Below are positions 55,947 through 63,850 of a stretch of DNA of 64,000 nt, piece by piece (within the stretch, counting starts at the first letter, position 1; the number at the start of each line of letters is the position of its first letter). This DNA comes from Planifilum fulgidum (GTDB lineage: Bacteria; Bacillota; Bacilli; Thermoactinomycetales; DSM-44946), in assembly GCF_900113175.1 (NCBI RefSeq), contig NZ_FOOK01000007.1:1-64000 (forward strand), read 5' to 3'. Below the pieces are notes generated by a model, which was given only the letters and a program-made list of their open reading frames with translations, had not been told where the DNA came from and ran no database searches. The position numbers and the translations under genes are program-made.

Positions 55947-57575
55947 TTATTTCAGGGGAGACAATAGATCGATTCCCCACACCGGCGGCAGGTAGAAATA
56001 GATGGCGGCAAAAATCACCGCGACAGAGATCAGGTTCAGCCAGAAACCGGCCCGCGCCATGTCTTCGATCCGAATGTAGCCGGAGCCGAACACGACCGCG
56101 TTGGGCGGTGTGGCCACCGGCAGCATGAAGGCGCAGGAGGCGGCCACGCCGGCGGCGATCATCAGTCCGTAGGGGTGGACGCTGAGGGCCGCGGCGAAGG
56201 AGGCCATGATCGGGTACATCATGGTGGCGGTGGCCGTGTTGGACGTGATCTCCGTCAGGAAGATGACCAGGATGATGGTCAGCAGCAGGGTGAGGGCAAA
56301 GCCGACTCCTTCAAGCAAGGTGAGCTGTTTTCCGATCCACTGGTCCAGCTGCGTGCTGGTAAAGCCCTCGGCGATCGCCAAACCGCCGCCGAAGAGCAGG
56401 AGAATGCCCCAGGGCAGGTTTTTTGCGGTGTCCCAGTTGAGGATCCGTTCCCCCGGGCGGCTGGCGGAGGGAATGAGAAAGAGAACGAGGGCCGCCGCGA
56501 TGGCGATGAGGGTGTCGTCGATCCCGGGGATCACCTTCTCCAGCGGGACGCGGAAAATCCAAGCGACCGCCGCCAAGAAGAACACGATTCCGACCCATCT
56601 CTCTTCCTGGGTGAGGGGACCCAGCGCCTTTTTCTCCGCCTCGATCACTTCACGCCCCCCGGGAATGTTCTTCAGATTCATCGGAAAGGCCACTTTCACC
56701 AGATAAAGCCAGGTGAGCGCCAGCAGGAGAATGACCATCGGCACGGCAAACAGCATCCACTGGGCAAAGGAGATTTCGACGCCGAACATTTTCCTGACGG
56801 TTGCCGCCAGGATGGCGTTGGGAGGGGTCCCGATCAGGGTGCCGACGCCTCCGATGGATGCCGAGTAGGCGATCCCCAGCATCAGGGATTTGCCGAAATT
56901 GAAGTTACCCGGGGAGGTGTCCACGGAGGGGTTGTCCTTCAGCGACTCCGCGATCTGATAGATGATCGCCAGGCCGATCGGCATCATCATCATCGCCGTG
57001 GCGGAGTTGGAGATCCACATGGAGAGGAAGCCGGTGGCCGCCATCGTCCCCAGGATGATCCGTTCCGTGCTGGTTCCGACGATGGAGATGATATTCAGGG
57101 CGATCCGCTTGTGCAGATTCCACCGCTCCATGGCCAGCGCGAGCATAAAGCCGCCCATGAAGAGGAAGATGGTGGGATCGCCGTAGGCAGCCGTTGTGTC
57201 CCCGGTCTCCAGGGCCCCGGTCAGGGGGAACAGCACGATCGGCAGGAGGGAGGTCGCCGGGATCGGAATCGCTTCCGTGATCCACCAGGTGGCGATCCAC
57301 AGCGTTGAGGCCAATACGGCTTTCGCCTCGTAGGACATGCCTTGGGGAGAAAGAAAGAACAAGGTCACGATAAACAGCGCCGGTCCGAGCACCAGTCCCA
57401 CCTGCTGACGGCGGGTGTAGGACGGAGGGGAACCGTCCAAGCGGGATGTTTCCCCTTCGCCGCCTTCCTTTTTCCCGTTTCGGGCATCCATTCCGACGGA
57501 GAAGCGGAGCAGGTCGACGGCCTGATGGTGCCATTTCCACAAATGGGCCCATGTTGTCTTTACCATTCCGTGCAT
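55947..57575 (-). CDS. Divalent anion:sodium symporter (DASS/SLC13 family)
   Basis: A 542-residue protein with about twelve transmembrane segments. It carries the family features: SNT motifs in WISNSATAMMMMPIGLA and EITSNTATATMMYPI, GTLIGTPPNAILAA, and VATPPNAVVFGSGYI. Bacterial members import succinate, malate and other dicarboxylates with sodium. ATG 57575 is chosen as GGAGG lies eight bases upstream; the long N-terminal tail of about 65 hydrophilic residues before the first helix is unusual. An inverted repeat sits in its promoter. Confidence 0.92.
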   Translation of the reverse strand: MHGMVKTTWAHLWKWHHQAVDLLRFSVGMDARNGKKEGGEGETSRLDGSPPSYTRRQQVGLVLGPALFIVTLFFLSPQGMSYEAKAVLASTLWIATWWITEAIPIPATSLLPIVLFPLTGALETGDTTAAYGDPTIFLFMGGFMLALAMERWNLHKRIALNIISIVGTSTERIILGTMAATGFLSMWISNSATAMMMMPIGLAIIYQIAESLKDNPSVDTSPGNFNFGKSLMLGIAYSASIGGVGTLIGTPPNAILAATVRKMFGVEISFAQWMLFAVPMVILLLALTWLYLVKVAFPMNLKNIPGGREVIEAEKKALGPLTQEERWVGIVFFLAAVAWIFRVPLEKVIPGIDDTLIAIAAALVLFLIPSASRPGERILNWDTAKNLPWGILLLFGGGLAIAEGFTSTQLDQWIGKQLTLLEGVGFALTLLLTIILVIFLTEITSNTATATMMYPIMASFAAALSVHPYGLMIAAGVAASCAFMLPVATPPNAVVFGSGYIRIEDMARAGFWLNLISVAVIFAAIYFYLPPVWGIDLLSPLK

Positions 57576-57610
57576 GCTCTTAACCTCCGTGAAATCGTTT
57601 ACATATTTTG

Positions 57611-57641
57611 ATAATACCCTGAAGCGGGGTATTTTCGTCAA
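57611..57641 (-). promoter_or_regulatory. Candidate promoter and operator of the DASS gene
   Basis: On the minus strand TTGACG (57641-57636) and TATTAT (57616-57611) are separated by 19 bases. The spacer contains the inverted repeat AATACCC (57613-57619)/GGGTATT (57627-57633), a possible repressor site. Confidence 0.5.
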
Positions 57642-57782
57642 GAAGAAAAATATGTTTTTTAAAAAGAATGGGGAAATAAAAATAAAAAACGTGATTTCCA
57701 TTCCATTTCCGAAAGAGCGTCAATTATCCATCAAAAGCTTGAGTGCCGGATGCCGGGGATTTTCGGGAAAGGATAGAACGAG

Positions 57783-57815
57783 AAAAAGGCGATTGCCCTG
57801 TGGCAATCGCCTTTT
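57783..57815. terminator. Terminator of the second aldo/keto reductase
   Basis: GGCGATTGCC (57788-57797) pairs with GGCAATCGCC (57802-57811) around CTGT, flanked by A residues on the left and T residues on the right, so it works in both directions. Confidence 0.92.
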
Positions 57816-57829
57816 CGGCAAGGTCCTTC

Positions 57830-58864
57830 TCACTTGGCGGCGACGGGGGTGGGTTTCACCTTGCTGTTGGAGAAGGGCTGTTTCAACTTCTCCGCCAGTT
57901 CGCTTGTCCAGAGCTCTTCGATCCGGCGCATCTCTTCCTCCGACAGGGGGGTTTTGTCCGGCGCCTGGGCAAATTCCCGCAGGTTTTCTTCGCTGGTGAT
58001 GTTGGGCAGCACCGATTTGATCGCCGGGAAGGCCAGATTGAAGAGGATGGCCGCCTGCCCGATGGTCCGGTCGGTTCCCTCGTACAGGAAACGGAGCTTG
58101 CGGACGGCCTCGAGCCCCGCCTGCATCCATTTGATCGGCCGATGGTTCCGGTGGTCCGTTTTATCGAAATGCCTGTCCGGATCGTAGGTGCCGTCCAACA
58201 GGCCGGAAGCGTGGGGAACGCGGGCGACCAGGGAGACGCCCTTCTCCTCGGCGGCACGGATCAGATCCCGGGCCGGATCCTGCTCCAGCAGGTTGTTGAT
58301 GATCTGCACCATGTCCACCTTTCGGTCCATGGCCGCAAGACCTTCGTCGCGCCAGCCGATGTCCGGCCCGAGGGCGACGCCGTAGGTGCGGATTTTCCCC
58401 TCTTCCTTCAGCCGTTCCAGGGTTTCCAGGACGACATCACTCTGGATGACTTCCATCCGGGCGTTGTGCATCTGGTAAAGGTCGATGGTGTCCGTCTTCA
58501 GGCGTCTGAGGCTTTCTTCGCACGCCTTCCGGATGAAGTCGGGATCCCAGTACTGGGGAAGTTCGGAATGGCCGCCGTGGCGATCGCCCCGCTTGGCGTA
58601 GATGTCATAACCGAATTTGGTGGCGATGACCACCTTGTCCCGAAGGCCTTCCAGCGCCTCGGCCAGCATGGTTTCCCCTTTTCCTTGGCCGTATACGTCG
58701 CCGGTGTCGAAGAAGGTGATGCCGTACTCTTCGTAGGCGGCGCGCAGCAGCCGTTTGCCCAATTTGTCGTCCCGGACGCCCCACCAGGGGGTGGCGACGG
58801 ACCAAACCCCGAAGCCCACCTCGGAGATGGGGGTGTCAATTCCGGGAATGTTTCGGTATTTCAT
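57830..58864 (-). CDS. Aldo/keto reductase (second, AKR11/YhdN-like)
   Basis: A 344-residue oxidoreductase with the AKR TIM barrel: VGFGVWSVATPWWG, FFDTGDVYGQGKGETMLAEAL with Asp and Tyr, VVIATKFGYD with Lys, and DLYQMHNARM with His. It is longer than the first reductase and belongs to the group that includes Bacillus general-stress reductases. The HGGHSELPQYWDPDFI segment is in the loop after the Lys strand. ATG 58864 follows GGGAGGG. Substrate unknown. Confidence 0.92.
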   Translation of the reverse strand: MKYRNIPGIDTPISEVGFGVWSVATPWWGVRDDKLGKRLLRAAYEEYGITFFDTGDVYGQGKGETMLAEALEGLRDKVVIATKFGYDIYAKRGDRHGGHSELPQYWDPDFIRKACEESLRRLKTDTIDLYQMHNARMEVIQSDVVLETLERLKEEGKIRTYGVALGPDIGWRDEGLAAMDRKVDMVQIINNLLEQDPARDLIRAAEEKGVSLVARVPHASGLLDGTYDPDRHFDKTDHRNHRPIKWMQAGLEAVRKLRFLYEGTDRTIGQAAILFNLAFPAIKSVLPNITSEENLREFAQAPDKTPLSEEEMRRIEELWTSELAEKLKQPFSNSKVKPTPVAAK

Positions 58865-58890
58865 GGGTTAAACCCTCCCTCTCTTGTTGA

Positions 58891-58912
58891 CGGGCGGGGC
58901 TGACCCCGCCCG
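58891..58912. other. GC-rich hairpin between thiE and the reductase gene
   Basis: CGGGCGGGG (58891-58899) pairs with CCCCGCCCG (58904-58912) around CTGA, without a T-run. It may act as a weak terminator for thiD-thiE or a barrier in the reductase leader. Confidence 0.5.
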
Positions 58913-59071
58913 GCTTGACCCCGTTTTCTACCTATTTTATCACGGGTCGGGGCCGAAAACCGAATCAGGCCTTGACAGTTTTGTGGAGACGGGAAAAACC
59001 TCCTCCGTCCCATCCTGCCCCGCGGGCCGGCGGGGGAAAGATGCGGAACCTTGCCGCCGAAAGCCATGGGC

Positions 59072-59755
59072 TTACCTCGGGTCGAAGCCGGCTGGGCCGG
59101 GTGCGGCGCCCGCCGCCCTCTCGACGGCTTGCCGCAGCTCCACTGCGGCCTTTCGCGGATCCGGCTTTCCGGCAATGGCCGAGACGACGGCGACGCCGTC
59201 GGCGCCGGCGCGGATCACTTCGGCGACGCCCGCAACGTCGATGCCTCCGATTCCCACGATGGGCAGCGGAGATGAAAGGCGCTGCCTGATTTCCGCGATG
59301 GCACCGGGGCCGATCGGTTTGCCGGCGTCGGGCTTGGTGGCGGTGGCGTATATCGGTCCCACCCCCAAATAATCGGCCCCTTCCCGGAGGGCCTGTTCCG
59401 CTTCTTCCACCGTCTCCGCGGAGACCCCCAGCAGGCGGTGGGGACCGATCAGCCTCCGGGCCTGTCGCACCGGCAGGTCGTCCTGCCCGACGTGGAGGCC
59501 GTCCGCGTCCAAAAGCAGGGCCAGATCGGCGCGGTCGTTGACGATGAAGGGAATGTTTCGCTCCCGGCAGAGGCTGCGCAGCCGTTCACCCAGAGAGACG
59601 GTTTCGCGGAGTGTGAGGCCGGAATTCTTTTCCCGGAATTGGAACAGGGTGATTCCTCCGTCGATGGCCTGATCCAGCACCCGGACCGGATCGCGGCCGC
59701 GGCAGTCCTGGCTTCCCATGACCAGGTAGAGGGAGTAGCGGATCGCCCCCTTCAT
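59072..59755 (-). CDS. thiE: Thiamine-phosphate synthase
   Basis: ThiE (227 residues) joins the hydroxymethylpyrimidine and thiazole phosphates to thiamine phosphate. It shows the TIM-barrel landmarks LFQFREKNSG, FIVNDRADLALLLDADGLHVGQDDLP, YLGVGPIYATATKPDAG and PIVGIGGID. Its start overlaps the thiD stop by four bases, so the two form a coupled pair. The C-terminal tail beyond RKAAVELR is short and variable. Confidence 0.95.
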   Translation of the reverse strand: MKGAIRYSLYLVMGSQDCRGRDPVRVLDQAIDGGITLFQFREKNSGLTLRETVSLGERLRSLCRERNIPFIVNDRADLALLLDADGLHVGQDDLPVRQARRLIGPHRLLGVSAETVEEAEQALREGADYLGVGPIYATATKPDAGKPIGPGAIAEIRQRLSSPLPIVGIGGIDVAGVAEVIRAGADGVAVVSAIAGKPDPRKAAVELRQAVERAAGAAPGPAGFDPR

Positions 59756-60558
59756 CCCTTCGCCTCCTCCCGGCGGTGGGCCCAGTGGTTGACCGGCCCG
59801 TGGCCGCCGCCCAGTTCCAGGGGGTGGCGAATGGCGGCGGTGATGTATTCCTTCGCTTTTCGGACCGCGTCGAAAAGCGGCCGGCCCTTGGCCAGTTCGG
59901 CGGTCAAGGCGGCGGAGAAGGTGCAGCCGGTCCCGTGGGTGTGCCGGGTCTCGATGCGAGGGGCTGTGAGATGTTCAAAGGATTTCCCGTCAAAGAACAG
60001 ATCGACGGCCTTTTCGCCGCGGAGATGACCTCCCTTGATCACGACGGAGCGCGCTCCCATCTCGACGATCCGGCGGGCGGCCTCCTTGCGCTTTTCTTCG
60101 GTGTCGGGAGTGATGCCCGTCAGCACTTCGGTCTCGGGAAGGTTGGGGGTCACCACTTCCGCGAGGGGAATCAGCAGCCGTTTGAGGGCATGGCGGGCTT
60201 CCTCCTTCAAAAGGGCGGCCCCGCTCTTGGAGATCATCACCGGGTCGATCACCAGATGATGAATGCGGTGTTCCTTTACCTTGGCGGCGATGATCTCCAT
60301 GATGGGGACGCTGGAGATCATTCCGGTCTTGGCCGCATCGACGCCGATGTCCGTCACCACGGCGTCGATCTGCTTGGCGACGGCCTCCGGCGGCAGTTCG
60401 TAGATTCCGGTCACTTCCTTGGTGTTTTGGGCGGTGACGGCCGTCAGGGCGCTCATGCCAAACACGCCCAACTCCTGAAACGTTTTCAAATCGGCTTGGA
60501 TTCCTGCGCCTCCACCGCTGTCGGACCCTGCGATGGTCAGCGCCTTGGCGATGTTCAC
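59752..60558 (-). CDS. thiD: Hydroxymethylpyrimidine (phosphate) kinase
   Basis: ThiD (268 residues) phosphorylates hydroxymethylpyrimidine twice for thiamine synthesis. It begins with ALTIAGSDSGGGAGIQADLKTF, the HMP-binding signature, and has the ATP/anion motif HTHGTGCTFSAAL near residue 210. GTG 60558 follows AAGGAGGGG; the upstream frame is not conserved. It is first in thiD-thiE. I could not see a TPP riboswitch in the 45 bases between promoter and start, so the pair may act in salvage or be controlled otherwise. Confidence 0.95.
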   Translation of the reverse strand: MNIAKALTIAGSDSGGGAGIQADLKTFQELGVFGMSALTAVTAQNTKEVTGIYELPPEAVAKQIDAVVTDIGVDAAKTGMISSVPIMEIIAAKVKEHRIHHLVIDPVMISKSGAALLKEEARHALKRLLIPLAEVVTPNLPETEVLTGITPDTEEKRKEAARRIVEMGARSVVIKGGHLRGEKAVDLFFDGKSFEHLTAPRIETRHTHGTGCTFSAALTAELAKGRPLFDAVRKAKEYITAAIRHPLELGGGHGPVNHWAHRREEAKG

Positions 60559-60604
60559 GGGAACCCCTCCTTTTGCGCGGGATGCGCCCCTTGCTTCCGA
60601 TCCC

Positions 60605-60634
60605 ATCTTATCGGTTGGTTTTCAACAGCGTCAA
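60605..60634 (-). promoter_or_regulatory. Promoter of thiD-thiE
   Basis: On the minus strand TTGACG (60634-60629) and TAAGAT (60610-60605) with an 18-base spacer, about 45 bases before thiD. Confidence 0.7.
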
Positions 60635-60673
60635 GGGAGGAAAAATGGGCCCGCAAGGGGTCAGGTGTCCATG

Positions 60674-60701
60674 ACCGCCCACAAACCCCTCTCATAAATT
60701 G
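60674..60701 (+). promoter_or_regulatory. Candidate sigma-K-type promoter
   Basis: AC (60674-60675), a 17-base gap and CATAAATTG (60693-60701) fit the sigma-K pattern AC-N17-CATANNNTA except for the last base. It lies 37 bases before a small sporulation-type protein gene. Confidence 0.4.
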
Positions 60702-60737
60702 TAAGGAACCATTATCGGTGAGAGAGGAGAGGTATCG

Positions 60738-60899
60738 GTGAGTCAATTGCGCACCAACAGCTTTATCGGACAGTTCGGCTGGAAATGGATTGTGGCCGTG
60801 ATCATCCTGCTGATCGTGCTGGGCTTCTTCTTCTGGTTCGGCGCCTGGGGCTGGGGCGGCTACGGTTTCGGTTACGACTGGTTTGACTACTTTTATTGA
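60738..60899 (+). CDS. Small Gly/Trp/Tyr-rich membrane protein, 53 residues
   Basis: GTG 60738 follows GAGAGGAGAGG and opens a 53-codon frame: a short polar N-terminus, one transmembrane helix (IVAVIILLIVLGFFFWFGA), and a tail full of Gly, Trp, Tyr and Phe. This composition recalls small spore-coat or YjcZ-type sporulation proteins, though in those the glycine-rich part usually comes first. Role unknown; the sigma-K-like promoter upstream supports expression in the mother cell. The Hsp20 gene follows after 71 bases. Confidence 0.65.
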   Translation: MSQLRTNSFIGQFGWKWIVAVIILLIVLGFFFWFGAWGWGGYGFGYDWFDYFY

Positions 60900-60970
60900 G
60901 CCCCCGCTTGCGTCTGACGGTTTTTTGTGATCCAAAGATTCGGAATGCCGGAGAAGGAGAGGGTGCCTCC

Positions 60971-61366
60971 ATGAAAAAACACTCCGTTTTTTGGCCGTTC
61001 GACCGGTTCTGGACCGAGGCGGAACGGTGGATCCAACAAAGCGGGATGTCGGTGGAGAGGGCGATGGGCGGCACCCGGGTGACGGAAACCGATCGGGAAG
61101 TGATCGCGGTGGTGGAGATTCCGGGGCTGTGCACGCGGCATGATTTGGACATTCGCGCGGTGGAGGGCAGACTGGTGATCCGCGGAAAGACGGGCTCCGA
61201 AAGGAGTCGGGATGGCGGAAATCGTCCCGCGGTGCATCAGCGGTCGGAGATGTCCTTCTTCGTGGCCCTCCCCCTGCCGTCCTCCGCCGATGCTTCTCGC
61301 ATGAAGACGGAGTTGAAGGGAAATGTTTTGATCGTCCGTTTTCCGAAGGGGCCGAGGGTGAATTGA
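60971..61366 (+). CDS. Hsp20/alpha-crystallin family small heat-shock protein
   Basis: A 131-residue protein with an alpha-crystallin domain (residues about 35-130): VTETDREVIAVVEIPG, LDIRAVEGRLVIRGKT and the closing LKGNVLIVRFPK with the conserved G-x-L. The N-terminal arm is aromatic (FWPFDRFWTEAERWI). These chaperones hold unfolding proteins; several in spore formers are coat proteins, which would suit the upstream sporulation-type gene. The loop after the fifth strand is charged and lacks the long insertion seen in some members. ATG 60971 has GGAGAGGGTG upstream. Confidence 0.85.
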   Translation: MKKHSVFWPFDRFWTEAERWIQQSGMSVERAMGGTRVTETDREVIAVVEIPGLCTRHDLDIRAVEGRLVIRGKTGSERSRDGGNRPAVHQRSEMSFFVALPLPSSADASRMKTELKGNVLIVRFPKGPRVN

Positions 61367-61987
61367 AAAGGCCCATTGTCCCGGAGCCGCCCGGCGGGGC
61401 TGTCGACCGGAGGAGGTTGCAGTCTTTTTTTTGGCGGGTTTGGGCGGGTGATGAAGGAAGCGGACAAGATCCGGGCTTGTCCGGGGCCTTGACGGCGCCC
61501 TTGCCGGCTCCGAAAGCGAAGGGGGACCGACCTTTCGGGCGTTTTTTCCCGAACGTCTCCCGGCCGGCCTGATGGGGCTTGACGCCGGATTCATCCCGGG
61601 GAGGCCGGACTTGCGCGGTCTTTTTTGCCGATGGAAGCGGGAAGGTTCCCGCAATCCGTCAAGGCCCGTCATGACTGGCTGAGGTCGAGAGGGGGAAGAA
61701 GCGGAGAGAGCGACAGGTCCGGCTCGTTGCCGCGAGGCGGAAATCGAAGGGGAAGACGGTTTGAAACAACACCCTTCCCCTGTGCCGATGAGGGTTGTCC
61801 AAAAAAACCCTTCCGCGACGGGGGGCAAGGCTTTGAAGCCCGCACCCGGCAGAAAAAATGCGCGCTGAAGCCTCCGGCCTTTCCGGACGACGGCCATGGG
61901 AACCGGAGACGGATCGCGCGGGGCCGCGGCGGATCTAACCCATCTGTCACCCGGCCCAACCCTCGGAAAAATCGCCGAAGGAGGGCA
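61367..61987. other. Gene-poor stretch downstream of hsp20
   Basis: No frame here has a credible start and protein pattern. Besides a terminator-like hairpin at 61510-61546, a small inverted repeat GCGGGAA/TTCCCGC occurs near 61637-61652. Confidence 0.5.
61510..61546 (+). terminator. Possible terminator of the hsp20 unit
   Basis: CCGAAAG (61510-61516) pairs with CTTTCGG (61532-61538), followed by GCG and six T residues. Confidence 0.6.
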
Positions 61988-62227
61988 TCATGAGGGAGAG
62001 ACGGGGGGAACCGCCTTTTCCCGGGGAAGATTTTCATGGAGGGTGGAGATCATCTCTTTGCGGGAGGAAGAATCGCTGTTTTCCCAGATGATCTCAAACA
62101 GCACGCCGAGACCGGGGAGAAATTTTTCCTCCTGTTGCTCGAGGGTTTCGTTCACCATGTCGGTCAATTCCTGCTCGGACATGTGTTGAATGTTGTGAAT
62201 GACGGCGCCGCGCACATCGAAGTTCAT
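61988..62227 (-). CDS. sspI: Small acid-soluble spore protein I
   Basis: The 79-residue product matches SspI: MNFDVRGAVIHNI at the start and EEKFLPGLGVLFEIIWENSD in the middle, the most conserved run of this family. SspI is a minor spore-core protein made in the forespore. ATG 62227 follows GGAGGG by seven bases; the TTG just before it is less well placed. It is a few residues longer at the C-terminus than in Bacillus. The position next to a SpoU methyltransferase and pheS agrees with Bacillus order, although a potassium-channel subunit gene lies between. Confidence 0.92.
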   Translation of the reverse strand: MNFDVRGAVIHNIQHMSEQELTDMVNETLEQQEEKFLPGLGVLFEIIWENSDSSSRKEMISTLHENLPREKAVPPVSPS

Positions 62228-62252
62228 CAAGCGTCCCTCCTTTTTGTTTTTT

Positions 62253-62281
62253 TATTTTGTCCCCTCCCAAATTCCTTATCC
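62253..62281 (-). promoter_or_regulatory. Candidate sigma-G promoter of sspI
   Basis: On the minus strand GGATA (62281-62277), 17 bases and CAAAATA (62259-62253) fit the forespore pattern GNATR-N17/18-CATNNTA with one mismatch. Confidence 0.6.
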
Positions 62282-62283
62282 GT

Positions 62284-62311
62284 TTGTGCCTCCGTTGGGC
62301 TGTGATATAAT
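62284..62311 (+). promoter_or_regulatory. Promoter of the KtrA/C-like gene
   Basis: TTGTGC (62284-62289) and TATAAT (62306-62311) with a 16-base spacer, divergent from and adjoining the sspI promoter. Confidence 0.7.
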
Positions 62312-62343
62312 GTAGCCGACGGAGACGGGAGGAACGGTGGAGC

Positions 62344-62994
62344 ATGAGACAGTTTGCCGTGATCGGCCTGGGGCGTTTCGGGGGCAGTCTGGCCAGGACT
62401 CTGATCGAGATGGGGAATGAGGTTCTGGCCATCGATCGCGATCCCGAACGGGTGCAGGCCTTCGCTTCGCTGGTGACCCATGCGGTGGAAGCGGACTCGA
62501 CCGACGAAAGGGCTTTGAAGGCCCTGGGCATCCGCAATTTTGACGTGGTGGTCGTTTCCATCGGCGACGACATCCAGTCCAGCATATTGACCACCCTGAT
62601 CCTGAAGGAAATGGGCGTCAACAAGATTGTCGTGAAAGCCCGAAACGACCTGCACGGGAAGGTGCTGTACAAAATCGGGGCCGACCGGGTGATTTACCCG
62701 GAGCGGGACATGGGCATTCGCGTCGCCCATTCCCTGATTTCCCCCAACATCCTGGATTTTATCGAGCTGTCCGGCGATTACAGCATCATGGAAATCAGCG
62801 CGGGCGAGAAGTTCAGCGGAAAATCCCTCAAGGAGCTGGATTTTCGCGCCCGCTTCGGCTGCAACGTGATCGCGATCAAGAGCGGGGAACGGATGAATGT
62901 GTCCCCGGCGGCCCAGGATGTGATCCACTCGGGGGACATCCTGATCGTGCTCGGGCACAACCGGGATCTGAAAAAGTTGGAAGAAGAGGCATGA
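62344..62994 (+). CDS. Potassium-channel regulatory subunit (KtrA/KtrC, TrkA type)
   Basis: A 216-residue RCK protein: the N-terminal Rossmann domain (FAVIGLGRFGGSLARTLIEMGNEVLAIDRD) binds ATP/ADP or NAD and the C-terminal TrkA-C domain (residues about 135-216) can bind c-di-AMP in related proteins. It should gate a KtrB/KtrD potassium channel encoded elsewhere, on the cytoplasmic side of the membrane. ATG 62344 follows GGGAGGAACGG. The methyltransferase gene starts five bases after its stop. Confidence 0.92.
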   Translation: MRQFAVIGLGRFGGSLARTLIEMGNEVLAIDRDPERVQAFASLVTHAVEADSTDERALKALGIRNFDVVVVSIGDDIQSSILTTLILKEMGVNKIVVKARNDLHGKVLYKIGADRVIYPERDMGIRVAHSLISPNILDFIELSGDYSIMEISAGEKFSGKSLKELDFRARFGCNVIAIKSGERMNVSPAAQDVIHSGDILIVLGHNRDLKKLEEEA

Positions 62995-62998
62995 GGCT

Positions 62999-63796
62999 GT
63001 GGATATCCGACTGATCAGATCGAACCAAAACGAACAATACAAGCGCTGGAGAAAGCTTCACCGCCGGAAGGGCAGGGAGCGGTACGGCGCCCTTCTGGTG
63101 GAGGGGCCCCATTTGGTGGCTGAGGCGATGGACGCCGGATGGAAGGTGCGCGCCTGCCTGGTGGAAGAGGGGAAAGAGGGGCTGCTTGAGGAAATCCCCG
63201 GCATCCGGGAGGGGTCTTTCCCGGTGTACCGCCTGCCCGTCCCCCTGTTCCGGAGCCTGATGGACACGGAGACCCCCCAGGGGGTTGCGGCGGAATTGGA
63301 GATTCCCCCGCTTGGGGACGAAGAAGCGCCTCCGGTCGGGGAGACGCTGATTCTTCTGGATGCGGTGCAGGATCCCGGCAACCTGGGAACCATCCTGCGA
63401 ACGGCGGAGGCGGCGGGCGCGGCGGCCGTCTTTTTGGGTAAGGGAACGGCGGACCCCTACAACAGCAAGACCGTCCGGGCGGCGATGGGCTCCCTTTTCC
63501 GCCTCCCCGTTCGGAGGGTGGAACTTGCAAGCGCTATTTTGGACCTGCGCCGGCGGGGGGTCGTCGTGATCGGCACCCATCCCCGGGCGGAGACGCTCCA
63601 TTTTTGTTACGAGTATCCGCCCCGGACGGCTTTTCTGCTGGGAAACGAAGGGCGGGGGGTGGACCCCGACCTGGAGAGACTGGTGGACGCACAGGTTCGC
63701 GTTCCGATGCCCGGCGGCGTCGAATCCCTCAATGTGTCGGTGACCGCGGCGGTGTTGCTCTACGAGCGGCTGCGGCAGAAATGGGGGAAGGCCTGA
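62999..63796 (+). CDS. TrmH/SpoU-family RNA methyltransferase
   Basis: A 265-residue SPOUT enzyme. The N-terminal substrate-binding part (YGALLVEGPHLVAEAMDAGW) is followed by the trefoil-knot catalytic motifs: VQDPGNLGTILRTAEAAGA, FLLGNEGRGVDPDL and VPMPGGVESLNVSVTAAVLLYE. Such enzymes 2'-O-methylate rRNA or tRNA using S-adenosylmethionine. In Bacillus the corresponding ysgA gene lies just upstream of pheS, as here. Start GTG 62999 is five bases after the KtrA/C gene stop. Confidence 0.93.
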   Translation: MDIRLIRSNQNEQYKRWRKLHRRKGRERYGALLVEGPHLVAEAMDAGWKVRACLVEEGKEGLLEEIPGIREGSFPVYRLPVPLFRSLMDTETPQGVAAELEIPPLGDEEAPPVGETLILLDAVQDPGNLGTILRTAEAAGAAAVFLGKGTADPYNSKTVRAAMGSLFRLPVRRVELASAILDLRRRGVVVIGTHPRAETLHFCYEYPPRTAFLLGNEGRGVDPDLERLVDAQVRVPMPGGVESLNVSVTAAVLLYERLRQKWGKA

Positions 63797-63801
63797 TCGG
63801 G

Positions 63802-63830
63802 TTGCCGCTTCCGAAAAATTCCGCTATACT
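63802..63830 (+). promoter_or_regulatory. Promoter of pheS leader
   Basis: TTGCCG (63802-63807) and TATACT (63825-63830) with a 17-base spacer. Confidence 0.75.
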
Positions 63831-63850
63831 ATATATCAAATTTTACGGCC

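Noticed and set aside
60559-60604. TPP riboswitch before thiD
   Set aside because: The interval is too short and lacks the conserved CTGAGA and ACCTGA elements.
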